A DNA stretch of 64,000 nt, from positions 11,470,001-11,534,000 of the forward strand of contig NC_068569.1 of the NCBI RefSeq assembly GCF_025698545.1. Reading direction: 5' to 3'. Below, piece by piece: positions 48,564 to 62,013 of the stretch. Source of the DNA: Gossypium raimondii. Lineage: Eukaryota; Streptophyta; Magnoliopsida; Malvales; Malvaceae. A program made the translations under genes and the position numbers. The notes below the pieces were generated by a model, which was given only the letters and a program-made list of their open reading frames with translations, was not told the DNA's origin and made no database searches. Positions within the stretch are counted from its first letter, which is position 1. Every line of letters starts with the position of its first letter.

Positions 48564-50950
48564 TGAATCTCTAAACCTTTGCTCCCTATCATTAAAAAAT
48601 ATTCCATAAATATGCCCAAAAACTAGTCTATAATGACAAATTGTTCACTTGTATAAAAAAATTACAAAGATTATGGGCAAATTACCAAGGGAGTGGTGTG
48701 AATTCCGAGTCATGTTACATGTGAAATGGCATCTTTGGGCATTTGACAGAGGAAAAGAGCAAAGATTCTACAGCCAAAAAGGAAATTTTGAAAGGGGGGG
48801 GGTTTAAAAGCTGCCATAGGAGCTAAAAGGGAGCCCCCACCAAATATCCAATTTCGGGCATTTAATCTGGCCAACGCCTAGAAATGTGAGCCAAGTTTTG
48901 GTTTGAAGGTACAGTTTCACTTTAGTTTTTAGGACATGCCCCTGCCTTGCCTAACAAAAAGACCTATAAGACTTTACCAAGCCCAATAAAGAAAAAGGCA
49001 CATGGAGCAGAGCGAGATTCGGATGTGTCAGTTTTCATCCGGAAAATACTCTACAAGTGTGCTCCCATGTATTGACGACATCCCAAAAAAGACACCTCTC
49101 GCATGCGACACGGACACCCATCGTTTTCATCTCTAAACTTTCTTCTTCTACATTCTTTAACGCTTCAGACTCCCCAATTTCACAACCTCATCAATGGTCC
49201 ACCAACCTCCACACTGCTTCTCATCTCAGCAAAGAATAGATGCCCAAAACCTGTTTTTCATTTGCTTTTTAATCTAACATTTCTTAAAACATTAATGTAA
49301 ACTATCTTATAAATACTGAGTTTTCGCTGAATAATGGAAAGCCAATAGAAATATGTTTAAAATAAATGAATTTTGGGTTGTAAATAATAGACATATATAA
49401 TAACAAAAGGTCCTACCTACCTTCCTTCCAGCCCACGTTTTTGACTTTAGATTATGGATCATGAGTTGCCATACCATTTAAACTAACAAATAATTATTAC
49501 AATGTAATATGCTAATATTCCTTTTATCTATATTTTGTAATGTATTAGTTGTTTAGAATGATTTATCTATTGGAGGTTACCAACTATAATGAAACTACGA
49601 GATTAAAAGAAATTACATTCAAATTGAAATCTACATTTGTGATTAAACCAATTTTTACTCGAGATTTATCACGACTAATTCATACATTTATCTTTAACCA
49701 ATTGATTTTGAAAGTTAAATTAATTTTGTTACGCAGGAAGACGTAGGTTCGAACACGCTGAAGTGCATTATTCTTTATAATATTGAAACTTATAATTCCA
49801 ATATTTTATTTCCAACTCAGAACTCACTAGAATGTACAGACAAAACCAGGCCCCGGATCCCAACTGTCAACAGATACCACTGGCCAACAAAATTGGTGAA
49901 ATTTCTTCTTCTTTTTTTTTTATGCATATAGGGTAGGCACACATTATGGACCAGATATTAATTGATTTTCATACGTAGGCTAAAAGAGACGAAGGAAGCG
50001 TTGTTTGTTTGTGATGTAGTTTTCTTTTTTTGGCTTTTATTTTGTGATGAGACGGTTAAAGTGCATTTATCAAATCATATAATTTTTTCCCCACCCTGAT
50101 CTCTTCTGACTGCTTTGCACTTTTGCTTGTTTGTTTGCTATTTTCACACAATTATCCATCCAACATTTGTATTATATTATACTCTATTTCGTGGATTCCT
50201 ACCTGTTATATTATATTTCGTCGATTCCTACTCTCTTTGTTTTTTATTATTGAAAAATAAGAAGGAAAAAAGGACACGTTTTTTCAATCACTTGTTCATG
50301 TTGTCATGACGGTGATGGGCTGTCTCCCTTTTGGTTCATGAGAATTCAGTGTTTTGTGGGTTCTTTCTCATTCGTGATCATCACATGTAAATTCCTTTTG
50401 TTTAGAATTGTATCCTTTTCCTTCTTGGGTTTTTTTACTCCTTTGGTCACCATATTTTGATTTCTGCAGAATTCAAAGCAGGGTAAGAACTTTTACTCAA
50501 TAACATCATCTTCTGGACTGTCTCTTGGGTTTCTTTTGTTAAATTTGTTAGGCTTAAAAAGAGATGCTTCATTGGTCTTTTGAATTGTTGTCGTATGGTA
50601 TCACGAGGGATTAATCTTGGCTTTACATTTCTCATCCAAGTTTTTTACTTTTCTTCTTCTCCTCCTTCCTAGTGTTGAATTGAGTTTGCTTTAGACTTAT
50701 GAATCAAGAATGCAATTTTTATCATGTTTTGTCAAGCTTAAATGGATTCTAACGATGAATTCTTTTCTGAATTGTGTAGATTCTAAACTCAAAGCGACAT
50801 ATTTGGTGTCTTCTCAACTCTATATACCATCAATTCCCAAGGTTATTGTGATTGTAGGACTTGGTATGTTCTAAATCTGTTCTTGAATTCTTCTATGGAC
50901 CTTTTTCAATGAGTTGGGTTATGATAAGGCTGTAAGTTTGTGAATTTCAA
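48564..50950. other. Intergenic DNA and leader of the O-fucosyltransferase gene
   Basis: It includes a probable truncated SINE at about 49735-49785, with B-box ggttcgaaca and the following cgctgaagtgcattatt resembling the SINE at 35 kb. The last about 550 bases (from about 50400) look like a 5' UTR with a possible intron; no ORF is supported. Confidence 0.45.
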
Positions 50951-52300
50951 ATGGACTTGTCCTCTAAAAGTAAGCTTTCGAGGTTAATCGGCTGCCAGTT
51001 GACTTCTCTAACTTACATATGTCTTGCACTGGTCACCATGGTTCTGTTTCTCAGAGCTGTGTTGCTCCATTCATTTTCTGGCTATGGTGTGATTGAATGG
51101 AACAACCTGGACTTGATTCTAAGCCACTCTTTGTTGTTAAACTCCCATGATGAAGGGATTCGTAGGGACAAGTATTTGGAGGTTCCTCAAATTGTTTGGG
51201 GACTAAATAACCAGAAGATAGCATTTGCAAGAGCTTGTTTGACTGCTAGAACGCTGAACCGAACTCTTTTGATGCCTAGCTTAAGTGCTTCACTTTTCTA
51301 TAAGGAAATTGACCGCTTGCAGCCTATTTCCTTCGATAAAGTCTTCCAATTCGATAAGTTCAATTCACTTTGTAAGGGGTTCGTGCAATTGGGTCGTTAC
51401 TCGGATCTTAAGAATCAGACTGGAATATATGATCTCCAAAAGGGGAGTGGAAGAAAGTGGACAGTTGAGAGAGACATGGAGCACTTGAAGCAAAGCAGCA
51501 GGGGTCATGTTGATGAGCATGAAGTGATTAGAATTGTAGGAAAGAATCCATTCCTTTGGCATGATCATTGGCCTGTCGAGGACTATGCAAGGGTCTTTGA
51601 GTGCTTAGTTTTGGTTGATGAGATATCGAAGGAAGCAGATAAAGTTGTGTCCAAGATTAGGCAGATAGGAAAAAAGCATAGGAGCAAAACCGAGATGATA
51701 CAAAGCGATTTCGATGCCAACACAGAGAGTTCTTCAACGGCAACAGCCCCTTACATTGCAGTCCATATGAGGGTAGAAATAGACTGGATGATTCACTGTA
51801 AGAAGTTAGAGCAACGATCAGGCGTAAACCAAATATGTAGTAGCAAACAAGAAATCATAGAAAGAGTGGGGAACATTGTCAGCTCAGAATCTCCCACTGT
51901 TGTGTATCTTGCTGTTGCCGATAGTCTCCTCAATGATTCTTCAATATTGAGTGGTTGGAAGAAAGGGTTGCTTCCTTTTGAGAAGAAGAGATTAGGTGTT
52001 GATGGGATTTACAAGAAGCATCCATATCTAATTCAGTCAGCAATCGACTATGAGGTGTGCTCGAGGGCCGATATTTTTGTTGGCAACAGTTTTTCCACAT
52101 TTTCTAGCCTCGTAGTTCTTGAGAGAACACAAAAGATGAAGAGAATGGGCATCACAAGGTCATGCGACATCGATGTTAGGTGGCCGTCTTATGCGTACAA
52201 CATATTAGGGGAATCAAACGGTCCTCAGAAATGGATGACTAACATGTCTCATTCAACTCTCCAAGCAATTAGTTATGGTTCTAATGCAATCACATGTTGA
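50951..52300 (+). CDS. O-fucosyltransferase family protein (plant GT106-type)
   Basis: Putative plant protein O-fucosyltransferase-like glycosyltransferase, expected as a type II Golgi membrane protein. A single exon of 449 aa. A cytosolic N-terminus is followed by one transmembrane segment (about 15-38, LTSLTYICLALVTMVLFL). The catalytic domain shows VPQIVWGLNNQKIAFARACLTARTLNRTLLMP in the region from residue 78, the HxR-type motif YIAVHMRVEIDW (H272, R274) and the acceptor-side motif EVCSRADIFVGNSFSTFSS (about 378-396), all typical of this superfamily. The ATG is preceded by stops in frame. The substrate is unknown; relatives include proteins for pectin, mannan and signalling-protein modification. 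I do not assign a specific Arabidopsis orthologue. Confidence 0.88.
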   Translation: MDLSSKSKLSRLIGCQLTSLTYICLALVTMVLFLRAVLLHSFSGYGVIEWNNLDLILSHSLLLNSHDEGIRRDKYLEVPQIVWGLNNQKIAFARACLTARTLNRTLLMPSLSASLFYKEIDRLQPISFDKVFQFDKFNSLCKGFVQLGRYSDLKNQTGIYDLQKGSGRKWTVERDMEHLKQSSRGHVDEHEVIRIVGKNPFLWHDHWPVEDYARVFECLVLVDEISKEADKVVSKIRQIGKKHRSKTEMIQSDFDANTESSSTATAPYIAVHMRVEIDWMIHCKKLEQRSGVNQICSSKQEIIERVGNIVSSESPTVVYLAVADSLLNDSSILSGWKKGLLPFEKKRLGVDGIYKKHPYLIQSAIDYEVCSRADIFVGNSFSTFSSLVVLERTQKMKRMGITRSCDIDVRWPSYAYNILGESNGPQKWMTNMSHSTLQAISYGSNAITC

Positions 52301-54131
52301 AAGTTTATGGCATACAATTTTCTACTGCAGTTCGCCATGTTGATGATGCTTGTATATACACTGTAAAGAGAAGCAGGTGAAGAGGCGTATCTTGATACAG
52401 CTGAATACTGAAATAGGGTACAGTTTTCGTTTTTGTAATTTTGGTGTCTGATATATCTTATTGTTTATAGAGAACGTATTTATTATGTTGAAGCCATTGT
52501 CCATAGATTTATTATCTTTCTTTTTTCAGCTAAATATCCTCATAAAACTTTATTTGGTTACCTGTTCTTGGTTTGTGTTTACAAATGAAAAAATAGTCTT
52601 TAAAGCTTTCACCAATTCCTGTTGTAAGGTTACTTGCAAACTAATCTTGTTTTATTTGGTTTCCTGCTTTGCCAACCTGAATATTGTCACTGAATTAAAC
52701 GAGAATTATGATGATTTTGGTGATCATTTGCTTTAGTTATTAATCCACTTTGTTGTTACCGCCATTCAAGGATAGGAACAGAGTGGAAAAGGTAAAGTGA
52801 AGGACCACACGTTGTTGCCACTTGCCTCCATTACAATCAAAGAATTATATTTTTGCTTACTTTTTTCCATCGTGTAGGTCCAACATTGGCCAAGACGGTC
52901 CATCTTTTCGGGCTCAATAATCCAGTTATGAAGTATGATTAAAACAAGAATTTTCATGCTTTCTATCAAAATATATTATTATGTCCTTTTTTTTTCTTTT
53001 GCCGAATATCAGTCTCTTTACAACACTTTCTTGCTGTCTTGTGCTATATTTTAATAGCAATAATAGCAGGCTAATTTTCTCTTGTTTTCCCATTTGTCAA
53101 AGAGGGGTCTGGTCATCGATTTCCGTGTATATATTTTACAGTCCGTGAAATCAGAATTGGAGAGAAACTGAGAAAAAAGGGTGTCAAAAATTTTACCTAG
53201 ATTGGATCCTCTGTCTTAATCACTCTCCTCATTTTGGGGGCTAACATAGTGTAATATCTGTTTGTCAATGTAGTTTCATGGGCCATTAACATACTCAAGT
53301 GAAGTTCATTCGTGGCCCAGCTGTAACAAGAACAAGAAAAAACAATTTGTAACATTTAAATATGGGTGGCCGGTGGCATATCTTAGTAGAATTTGGCTTT
53401 CGAGCAACATGGTACCATGGTTTTTCTACGTCAAGTGTGGTGAATACTTTGAAATGCGAGGACATGGTTTTGGGGTTCAAAGTATGAAGGCTATCCATAC
53501 GGAGAGCTGCTCAAAATGAAAATGCACGAGTAGCCACAGATTAGAAAGCCGTATTATGCAAAAGCCAACAGAAAACAAAGGCTTGTTGTCTGAGAAGCTC
53601 TCTTGTGTTGCTTGCTAAATGAGACCTGGGGGACTTAAAAATTGAACTCTTATTAGTAAGCCTATGGACAGCTAGCTCTGCTAAAATGATCACTGGATCA
53701 GGCGGCTGCCGATAGGGGTAAGGGAGCAATTGAAACAAAGTCATGCTAAAACCAACATAGCCATTCATATCACAGTTAACTTTTCCATCTCTTGAACTTG
53801 AAGACTAAACTGAAATTTTTTTAAGTGGGCAACAATAACCATTAACGACCTCAGAGAAACCAAAAAGATTGAAAAGATGATTTGTTTCATTAACTTTTTT
53901 CAATCTGGTGACATCAATAAGTGTTTACCCTATTATCTTTCTTTTTCTTTCAGGTAGAAAGCAACTAACATGCACAGAATCTTTGCTTCAGCTCTTATGC
54001 AACAAGAACCACATAGGAATTTGTGTAAATGAAAATGGAGCCAATAGAGTGAGAAACTCTTGGGCTCTATTGTAAACCTTGTTGGACTGATAAGCAACTT
54101 ATTACCTAACATTGGAATCATCTACACAGCT
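52301..54131. other. Intergenic region between convergent genes
   Basis: It holds the 3' UTR of the O-fucosyltransferase gene on the left and that of the RBR ligase on the right. No gene, RNA or clear repeat was recognised between them. Confidence 0.5.
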
Positions 54132-56869
54132 TCATTGGATATAGTCTTCGTAGTAGTTGTCACTTATTACAGAGACAAATCTCTCGAGCCAAGGAAGCTG
54201 ACGGAGGTCCTTCATGGCATCCACATATGAATCCGTACAGCGGGGTGGTGATTGATATGGATGATGATCACTAAGACTGAAACCCCCAGCAAGGAACCTT
54301 TGGATTAGTGCCAGCTGTGATCTTTCTTGGTCTGAGTATGCATCCATGAGCATAGGGAGTGAATTGAAAGTCTCCCAAGCCCATTGTTCCGATTCTTGGA
54401 CAGAATGGGTGGCCAAGCCTTCAGAGTTGTCTTCATCCCAAAAGGCGCATTGACAGGTCTGCTGGCTGTCCCTGTACTCGGCACCACAAGAATAACAGAA
54501 CTCGTGCCCACACCTGAAAAGGAGACATGAAGCATATTGAACATCAAACCAATGTAAAAATGAAGTCATATATGCCTCAATTGCACGTGTGAACAAAACA
54601 TACAAATACACTTCTTCACACATAGACAAACAAGAACCGGACAAAACCATGCCAAACTGTATAATCAAAGGAAATCAAGTTGGCTAAGTCATGGATGATT
54701 TGGTCATATCATGGGGCCAAAGAACGGTCCAAACATACACAACAAAGTTTTTAAGTCCAAACATCAATGGACCCTTCCAGCATAAAAGGTCTCTCTTGCC
54801 ACCTGATCATGTCAGAGCTCCAACCAAGTTCCCATAAATATAATCTAATCAAAGGGAGGTGTGCATACGATAAGATCAATGCTGTCACAAAGAAAAGAAC
54901 AACACTACAATTCCAAAATGGTACAAGCTGCATGGCCTGTGACTAGGTTCAGGTGCAGCAATTAGTTGCCAAGTAGCAAGCAAGAAATTGCAACCAATAT
55001 AATGATTAAAAGCAAGAAGGTTGGCAGCAAAGTATTCCAACAACTAATAGTAAGACCACAAGAAGATGGACTTACCAGCATGTCATGTGATAACAACCTT
55101 GAGCAAGTTCAATCATCCTACGGCACTGCTGGCATCGTCTCCACCTCTTGTTTTGTGCCAAGCGATGCAAGGTGATGTCTGCAGCATCTCTTTCCTCAAG
55201 TGGGAGGTTCTGATACATTTCACAACTCATTGATGAATGCCACGGAACTCCACATTCCACGCATATAAACCTTTGACAAACAGGGCACTCAACACAGCTA
55301 TTGTCTGATTGACTAGATGAACTTGCCCTAGTTGATAAGCATTCACGAGGATCAAGCAAGACAGAACAATTTGGATAAGGACAGTATATTCCATCTGAGT
55401 GAAGAACATTTGCTTCTGCTTGTGCTCTTTCTAAAGACTCATAGGAAGCAAGAGGAAGAAATGATCTACACTCAGCAGTGGAGATGTAATATTTGCATTG
55501 TGACTGAGGGCACCTGATTGGAACTTTGGACGACTGCAGTTTACCATCTACATGAGTTCTCATACAATGGGAACAGAATCTATGGGAACACTTCATGGTG
55601 ATCATCATCAATGATGGCTTGTCCTCAAAGCAAATAGAACAATATTGAAGTGATTTATCTCCCTTGGCAGGAGAAGAAACAACTCCTATTGCTACTTGGG
55701 CTAGCTGCAATGGCCTTAAAAGATCAGTGCTTGGAACAAGTTTCAGGACAAACTCTTCCAAATTACGGGAATGTTCCATGATTCTTTCCCTTAATGCCAT
55801 CAAAAGTGGATTATCAAGGTTCTCCTCACATGTAATCTGCCAGAAATTCATGTCAGTAAGCTAATTCAAGGTATAACATAAAAGCTATTCGGGGTTACAA
55901 TAAAGATCATAAACTTCAGACTTTCTGTCTATAAAATAATCATTAAGGATTTTTTTCCCCTCCAGTGATTCATCATAAGCAACTACTAATTCTTTTTTTT
56001 CTTAAGTTCTATGATTTCAGAGATAATCAAAACTTTTCAGCATTAAGCCATAAATGATTGGACACACAGTTTGCATTTAGCTGATTATAACATTAAACAG
56101 ATAACGGTTACAAGGGAGATACTAGCACTAGCTTTGAAGACTTCAAAACTCAAGCTACCAAATTTTCAGCATACTAGAAAGTTGAAAGTTCCAAGTATCA
56201 TATCAGGAGCCATATTAGCAAAATCATTTAACTCCAGAAGTTTTCTTTAAAGGAAAAAAACAGGTACAATGTGAACCGGCAGCTGTTCAAATAAAGGAAA
56301 ATAAGCTTTTGTATAGTGTGGCCAGACAAAAAAAAATGGAAGTTCATATTATAGGAAAACTTTCTGATATCATATGATGAAAGTAACTTCTTAAGTGCTT
56401 GATACCAAAAGAACATTACAAGGATGCCAAATTGCCAATCATAACTGACCTGATCATGTAGCAATGCGGAATCAGTAAAAGCATATACTCGGCGAATTTT
56501 GTTCTGCATAGCCTCTGTCAAACCATCCATTAAGGCTAAATAATCAGCCACAGATTCCTCAACATAAAAGTCAAGCTTTTTCTGCACTTGAATAACAGGG
56601 CTATTGGCTGATCTCTCCATGACCACCCCAATTCCTGAAAACCCAGAACTAGAGTCCCCAGTTTCAGCTAAAGAGATGCCCTTGAAGAACATCTTCACTG
56701 AAAATTCATCAAGCTCTTTCTTTTCTTCCTCTTTCGCCACCTCTTCATTGTCCTTCCATACCTCATCATCTTCACAACAGCTCTGAAAGTCTTCCTCATC
56801 TTCTTCGGCCCTAACTCCCCTAACTAAGGATACAGAGATATCATCCGGTAAAACTTCTTGATCCTCCAT
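54132..56869 (-). CDS. RBR E3 ubiquitin ligase with N-terminal RNase H-like domain
   Basis: RING-between-RING (Ariadne-type) E3 ligase that transfers ubiquitin through a thioester on RING2. Exons: 56869-56450, 55836-55076 and 54513-54132; 520 aa, introns GT-AG. Domain order: acidic region (1-57), RNase H-like/RVT_3 domain (about 58-145), RING1 (C206, C209 ... C254), IBR (about 292-345), RING2 (C375, C378, C388, C393, C395, C400, C403). C388 in GCYHMTC is at the position of the catalytic cysteine in HHARI/parkin. The first RNase H acid is replaced (MFFKGIS) and the second is Asp in VADYLALMDGL, while FTDSALL keeps the last Asp, so nuclease activity is unlikely. Start chosen at MEDQEV because the upstream in-frame extension has no ATG and ends at a splice-acceptor-like CTTAG near 56950. 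The leader is probably spliced. Confidence 0.9.
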
Positions 56870-57720
56870 TTTTCCAAGACCAACTCCTCCAAATATTTGA
56901 AACAATCTCCGCTGCTCTTTACACTTCAAGTAATTATCAATATCCAAACCTAAGCCAAACCATTAAGGTTCAAAAAGGAAAAATGCATCTCAATTTACAA
57001 GTCATTAAGAAAAGAAAAGAAAAGGAGTGATCTTTTCTAGCTCATTTTTCGAGAACAAAATCCAAAGAAGCCATTAAAGAAATTGACCAAGAACCCAGAT
57101 TTTATCACCAAAATCCAGCTGAAACCACAAAAGGAAATCCACAAACAAAAAGTTCACCTTCAAGTTCCTGATTCCAAATCAGAATCTAAAAAATACCCAT
57201 CAACAGATCAATTCAAAGCTCCAAGCTCAGACCAAAATAATTAAAATTTGGCACTTCAGAAAGAATCAACATCAATAATCCATTAACCCCAGAAATGAAA
57301 AAAAAAGGTTAAACCTACTTTAAAATGAACCCCTTCGTTATTTTCCACAAAACTACAGAAAATATATTATACAAAATAAAGAAATAAATAAAAATGGATT
57401 ATCAATCAAATGAAGTGAAACTTCCATACCATGTCTTGGAACTTTGTATGGAAGGGGAATTTATGGCTGTCATGTGAAAGAGTATTATTAAAAACCCTAA
57501 TCTCTGACAAGCAAAGGAAAAAAACAATATAATAAAAAAAGATTCATTTTTAGCAAATGAAACCCTAAACGGGAGAGAATTAAACTAAAAAAAAAGGTAC
57601 TCAAACAAACGGAAAAAAAAAAGGAGTTACCTTGGGGACAGAAGATCAAAGCTTTGGTAGAGAGTAGATAGAATCATCTCTCTCTGTGTTCTTTTCCTTC
57701 TTTGTTCTCTCAAATCTGTT
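56870..57720 (-). promoter_or_regulatory. Probable spliced 5' leader of the RBR gene
   Basis: On the minus strand a CCCCAAG|GTAACT donor near 57632, a possible short exon near 57425-57470 ending ACATG|GTATGG, and a CTTAG acceptor near 56950 suggest a 5' UTR with one or two introns. The region near 57660-57700 is GA/CT-rich. No coding extension in frame with the RBR exon could be built. Confidence 0.4.
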
Positions 57721-60700
57721 TTTAGCTTAGTTTTCTTTTTCCTTTTGTTTTTCTATATTTTATATTATACCGTAAATTAAGATTAAGGATCATTATTTGG
57801 AAAGAAAAAGAAGGGAAAAAAAAACCAATTATTTGCTGTTTGTTTCATGGCGTAAGAGAAAAGGAAGGACCTTTTTTTTTCTTTATTTTTTGAGGGGTTT
57901 TTTTTTTTTTAGCTTTGCTGACATTCTTTTATTCTTTTTTACTTAGATACAGATTAGCTTTTACAGTTCCCAATAGTGTCACATGTACAATGTTCAAATT
58001 TACTCTCTTGATTAAAATTTGAGTTATATGATTAGTCTTTCTTGCTGTTATAGATAATTTAAGCTTCGTCTTATCGTTAATTGTTATTTTTTTACCAAAG
58101 GGAATAGAAAATCTGGGTATGGTTGAAATTAGCATTAAAAATAAGAAATCATGTTGTCTCAATTTTTAATGGTTTTCAGCATTTGTAAAATGAGTAGTGG
58201 TTGTGTACAATTTTATCTCAATCTTGATTTTGGTGGTGTAAAGAAAAACAATTCAGTACTAATATGTTTTCTTCAGGCATTTTTAAAAGAAAGGATGAAA
58301 ATTGAAATATGAAAACAAGAATTTCAACCTTTTATTATTGCAAGTCTAACTCAATCCACCTAATAAAACTAAAGGGTTTTGTCATTTTATCGTAGAATAA
58401 AAGAACTATTGGATAATGCAATAAACAAGTTAGATTCTTTCAACCAGAAAGATAAAACATAGGCTTAAGAAATCAATGCACATGGGGTTTTGTCTGGTTT
58501 ATGAGAAAAATATGCGACTGTTTTGACATTTTCAACCCCCTAGGCCTAGGCCATAATATAATATTTTATTTATCTTTTCTAGGAATAAAATAAACCTGCA
58601 AAAGTGAAACTGAAGCAGGTTGAAAAATGACACCATCATTATAGTATCTGGTAATCCGCGTCTGATTATTTTACTATTTTTTTATTTAATATTGTAAATT
58701 CCTAAATACAAATATTATAAATCAAATGATTGTTTGACCAAATTGCAGTTGATCTGTGAATAAAACAAGCTTGCAGACCAGACGGGTTGTGTTGCGTTGA
58801 TCGTGGGTTGGGGAATTGATTCCGTTCCGGAATGATCAACCACGTAAATTTGTGTCATTAGAGTTTTTTTCGGATTATTCTATCCAACTATTATCAACAT
58901 ACGAGAAGACTGATTCACTTTAAATGCTACAATGTCTTGTATTATATTCTTTATTTTCTTTATTTATTTTCTTTTAATGTTTATTTTAATTTTATGTTCT
59001 ATCGATATTTAAGTTTCTTTTGTTTTCTGTAAATGAACTCCTACTTTATATTTGAACTCAATTTTGATGTTTTAATGGGTTTACACTCCACGGTAAGTAC
59101 TGTGGTGGTATGCTATGATTAAAATAATTGTAGCGATACACAACTCTTTCGCTTTAACTAAGTTGGTTAAGGTTCTAAAAGTAATCACAATGTATCATTA
59201 TCCAGCTGTGCTATGATGAGACTTAGTGTCATAGGATTCATGGTCCTTGATGGTGAGCCAAGTGAGGTGAACATCATGCAAGCAACATAATGGGTTCTCA
59301 AGCGTGAGTCAAGTGTGCTTGGAGAAGCCTCAAGATGGCCTTGGAGGGGTAAGTAGGAAAAATGTCCTTATTTCAAACGTTTTAGTGTTTCCTTAAGAAA
59401 ATTAAAAAAAAAAATGTTCCTTGTGGGAACTTTAAAGAAAAAGTGTTTCACGGGGTGGAGCTGTAAAAGCTCTTGTGCTATTTAGGGGATAATGAAACAA
59501 TGTGAACTTCCCACTGCCCCCTCGCCTTGATTAGCTGGTGGAACTTCCTTACTGCGAGTGAGCTATTCTATGGCATGTGAGGTGTCATGGTGTATGGCCA
59601 TCAGGCAAATAGGTAGCTCATTAATGTCTCCTCAAGAGGAAACCCAAGGACAATTTAAGGTCAAAGGGGCTTGTATCATGTTTTGTGCCACGTAGTGAGG
59701 TTGGACCTTAGATTTCTTTAGGCCCGCAGGACACCCCACCGAAAATCCATAATATTGCTTATGAAATCTTGAGATGATTTTAATGTAAGAAGCATCGAGA
59801 AGAGATCGTGGATGAGCAATTAATAGATGGACTAGTTACTAATCTTATGAATAGTTGAAATCTATCAAAGGAAACATATTAACTTGTTGGAACAATCAGT
59901 CCCTCACTGATCAAACTATTCCAAAGAAGAAACACACTTTCAAGTTCTTGACCAATGAAAGGTCATTAGCAATATTTAATTTATAAGCAGAATCAAGAAT
60001 CTGGATATGAATGAAGGTCAAAGAGATTGCAATACGGCAGCAGCCTTCACCCACTCATGAAGAAAGCTTTCCTGCAGAGGGATTCAATCAGAGTTTCTTT
60101 GAAATTAAGGAAACTTGCCTTCTCAACGTCAGAGTAACCGGTACTAATAAGACCAATGGCAATAGCAAATCATGAATGGACTATGGCTTCTCCGTTTGCC
60201 AATTAATATTCCTTGACTTTTGCTGCTAAACCAACTAGCTGGAATTCATATACTTCAAAGTCAATTGAGTAAAGCTACTATGAACAATCAAATGAACCAA
60301 GGTTGGACCAGGGAAGAAAAAGGCAAATTTTGCAGCCATGGAGTGTCAAACTAACAAAGTAAAAGTACCATACAAAAGTAAAATAAAACATTTCTATGCC
60401 TTTTCGTGGAACACCTGATACAATTAATAAATTAATTAGTAGGGGATTAGAAATGCTCATGAGTCAAGCTACATCGAGTCAAGATCTAATTGGTCGGAAC
60501 TAGAAGTGTTCATAGATCGGGCCGGGTTGAAGTTCGGTTCCAAAATATTTTTCAAGCCCAGATCCGTTTGCGGATTGGACCGCCCAAAGAATCCATTTTA
60601 CTATTCAAAAATTTAGTAAAATATTAAAAATATATTTTTTGTTACCATTTTATATATTTTTATAATTAAATTTTATTTTAAAAATATTGTTATTCTTTAA

Positions 60701-62013
60701 ATTGAATTCGAATTAGATTGAACTGACTCAAAGTGCAAAATTCTTATCCAAATTCGGTCCTTAGATAGATCTAGTTGGTGTCCCATGAAAACACTAGGAC
60801 TCAAACCACAGCAATGCAATGTATGATTAGATCAACGCTAGGGGTCCTTAGGTAACAATACATTGTTGCCAACTAAAAAGGTTATAAAATCAAGAAATAG
60901 TAAAAAGGTCAACACCATGGGACAACATCATCTAGGAAACTGAAGAAGCTTAGCTATATATAAAAATAAAAAAATAAAAAAAAAAGTTCTTAATGCTTTT
61001 AGAGTGAGAGAAGTCTCAGAAGAGATAGTTATGGAACTAACAAACATTGAATTGAGCAGTAAAATTATGAAGATCTAAAATATCAAATTTCGAAGGTGAA
61101 TAGGCGATGGCAAGAGAAACTACTTAAATGAAGAATTTACGTCTTAAGGAGATTTTTCAATATTTGTCAAATGGTAGCATTTGGCTTGTATGTCTGTATT
61201 TGTAATTTAGTTAGGAGATTCATAACTTTGAATGATTTGTGACATTAAGGAGTGTACTCGAATTTTTATTTTTGTTTCTATTTTGCTTTTGCCCTTTTTA
61301 CTAAGCTCGATTGTCTTGTAATTGAGCTTTGGGTGTTTTTATGGAGTATTTTGCTGTAGTGTTTGGTCATTTTCAAGAGTTTCTAGGTTATTAGTATCGA
61401 GGTGTGATCTTGTATTTGTCTTTATTGTCTAGGAACATGACTTTAGAACTAAAGTATTGTATTTGTTTTAGGTGGTGTTTGGAAAGTTATCTAGTAATTG
61501 AATTGAGTGTAATTACTTGTAATTATATAATGGTGTCATGTTTGGGTAATTATTCTAATTTGTGGGTCTCACTAAATTAAGTGTAATTGGAGCATTTCAA
61601 TTATACTTTCCAATTTTTAAGGGATGAGAATTGGAGTAATTAGGTAGATAATTACATAAATCTAATTTTAAAAATATTTTATATAAATTATAAAAATTAT
61701 ATTATAAGTATAAACACGTATAAATGTTTGAGATAATTATCACCTTAGTATAGCGTAAAAAACAATGTTGAGTAATTCTAGCATGTTGCATACTTTTCAA
61801 CTTCAATTATAGGTGGAATTGAGATGATCCATATTTCGAAGAGTGCATTGAAGAAAAACATATTGATAATCTTAATGAAACAAAATTAAATTCAGATGAT
61901 GATAAACTCGATCAAGAACCAACAAATGATGATAAGGAGCATGTGTTAAATATTAAAGAATGAATAACCCAACAAATATGCACTAGAACAATTACACAAA
62001 ATTGCATATGATA
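57721..62013. other. Gene-free intergenic DNA with repeat fragments
   Basis: Upstream of the RBR gene. 59080-59760 is more GC-rich than its flanks and may be a decayed LTR or other repeat. 60490-60780 resembles a dispersed repeat with a gggccgggttgaagttcgg word. A segment at 61460-61700 begins ggtggtgtttggaaag, like a DNA-transposon end, with no partner found. Frames are short. Confidence 0.4.

Noticed and set aside
49740-49760. B-box-like ggttcgaaca considered as a tRNA gene
   Set aside because: There is no cloverleaf or acceptor stem around it; a SINE fragment explains it better.
56870-56947. N-terminal extension of the RBR protein beginning at a TTG codon
   Set aside because: There is no ATG in frame; the sequence is bounded by a splice-acceptor-like CTTAG and a stop in frame just upstream. 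The ATG at 56869 has good context.
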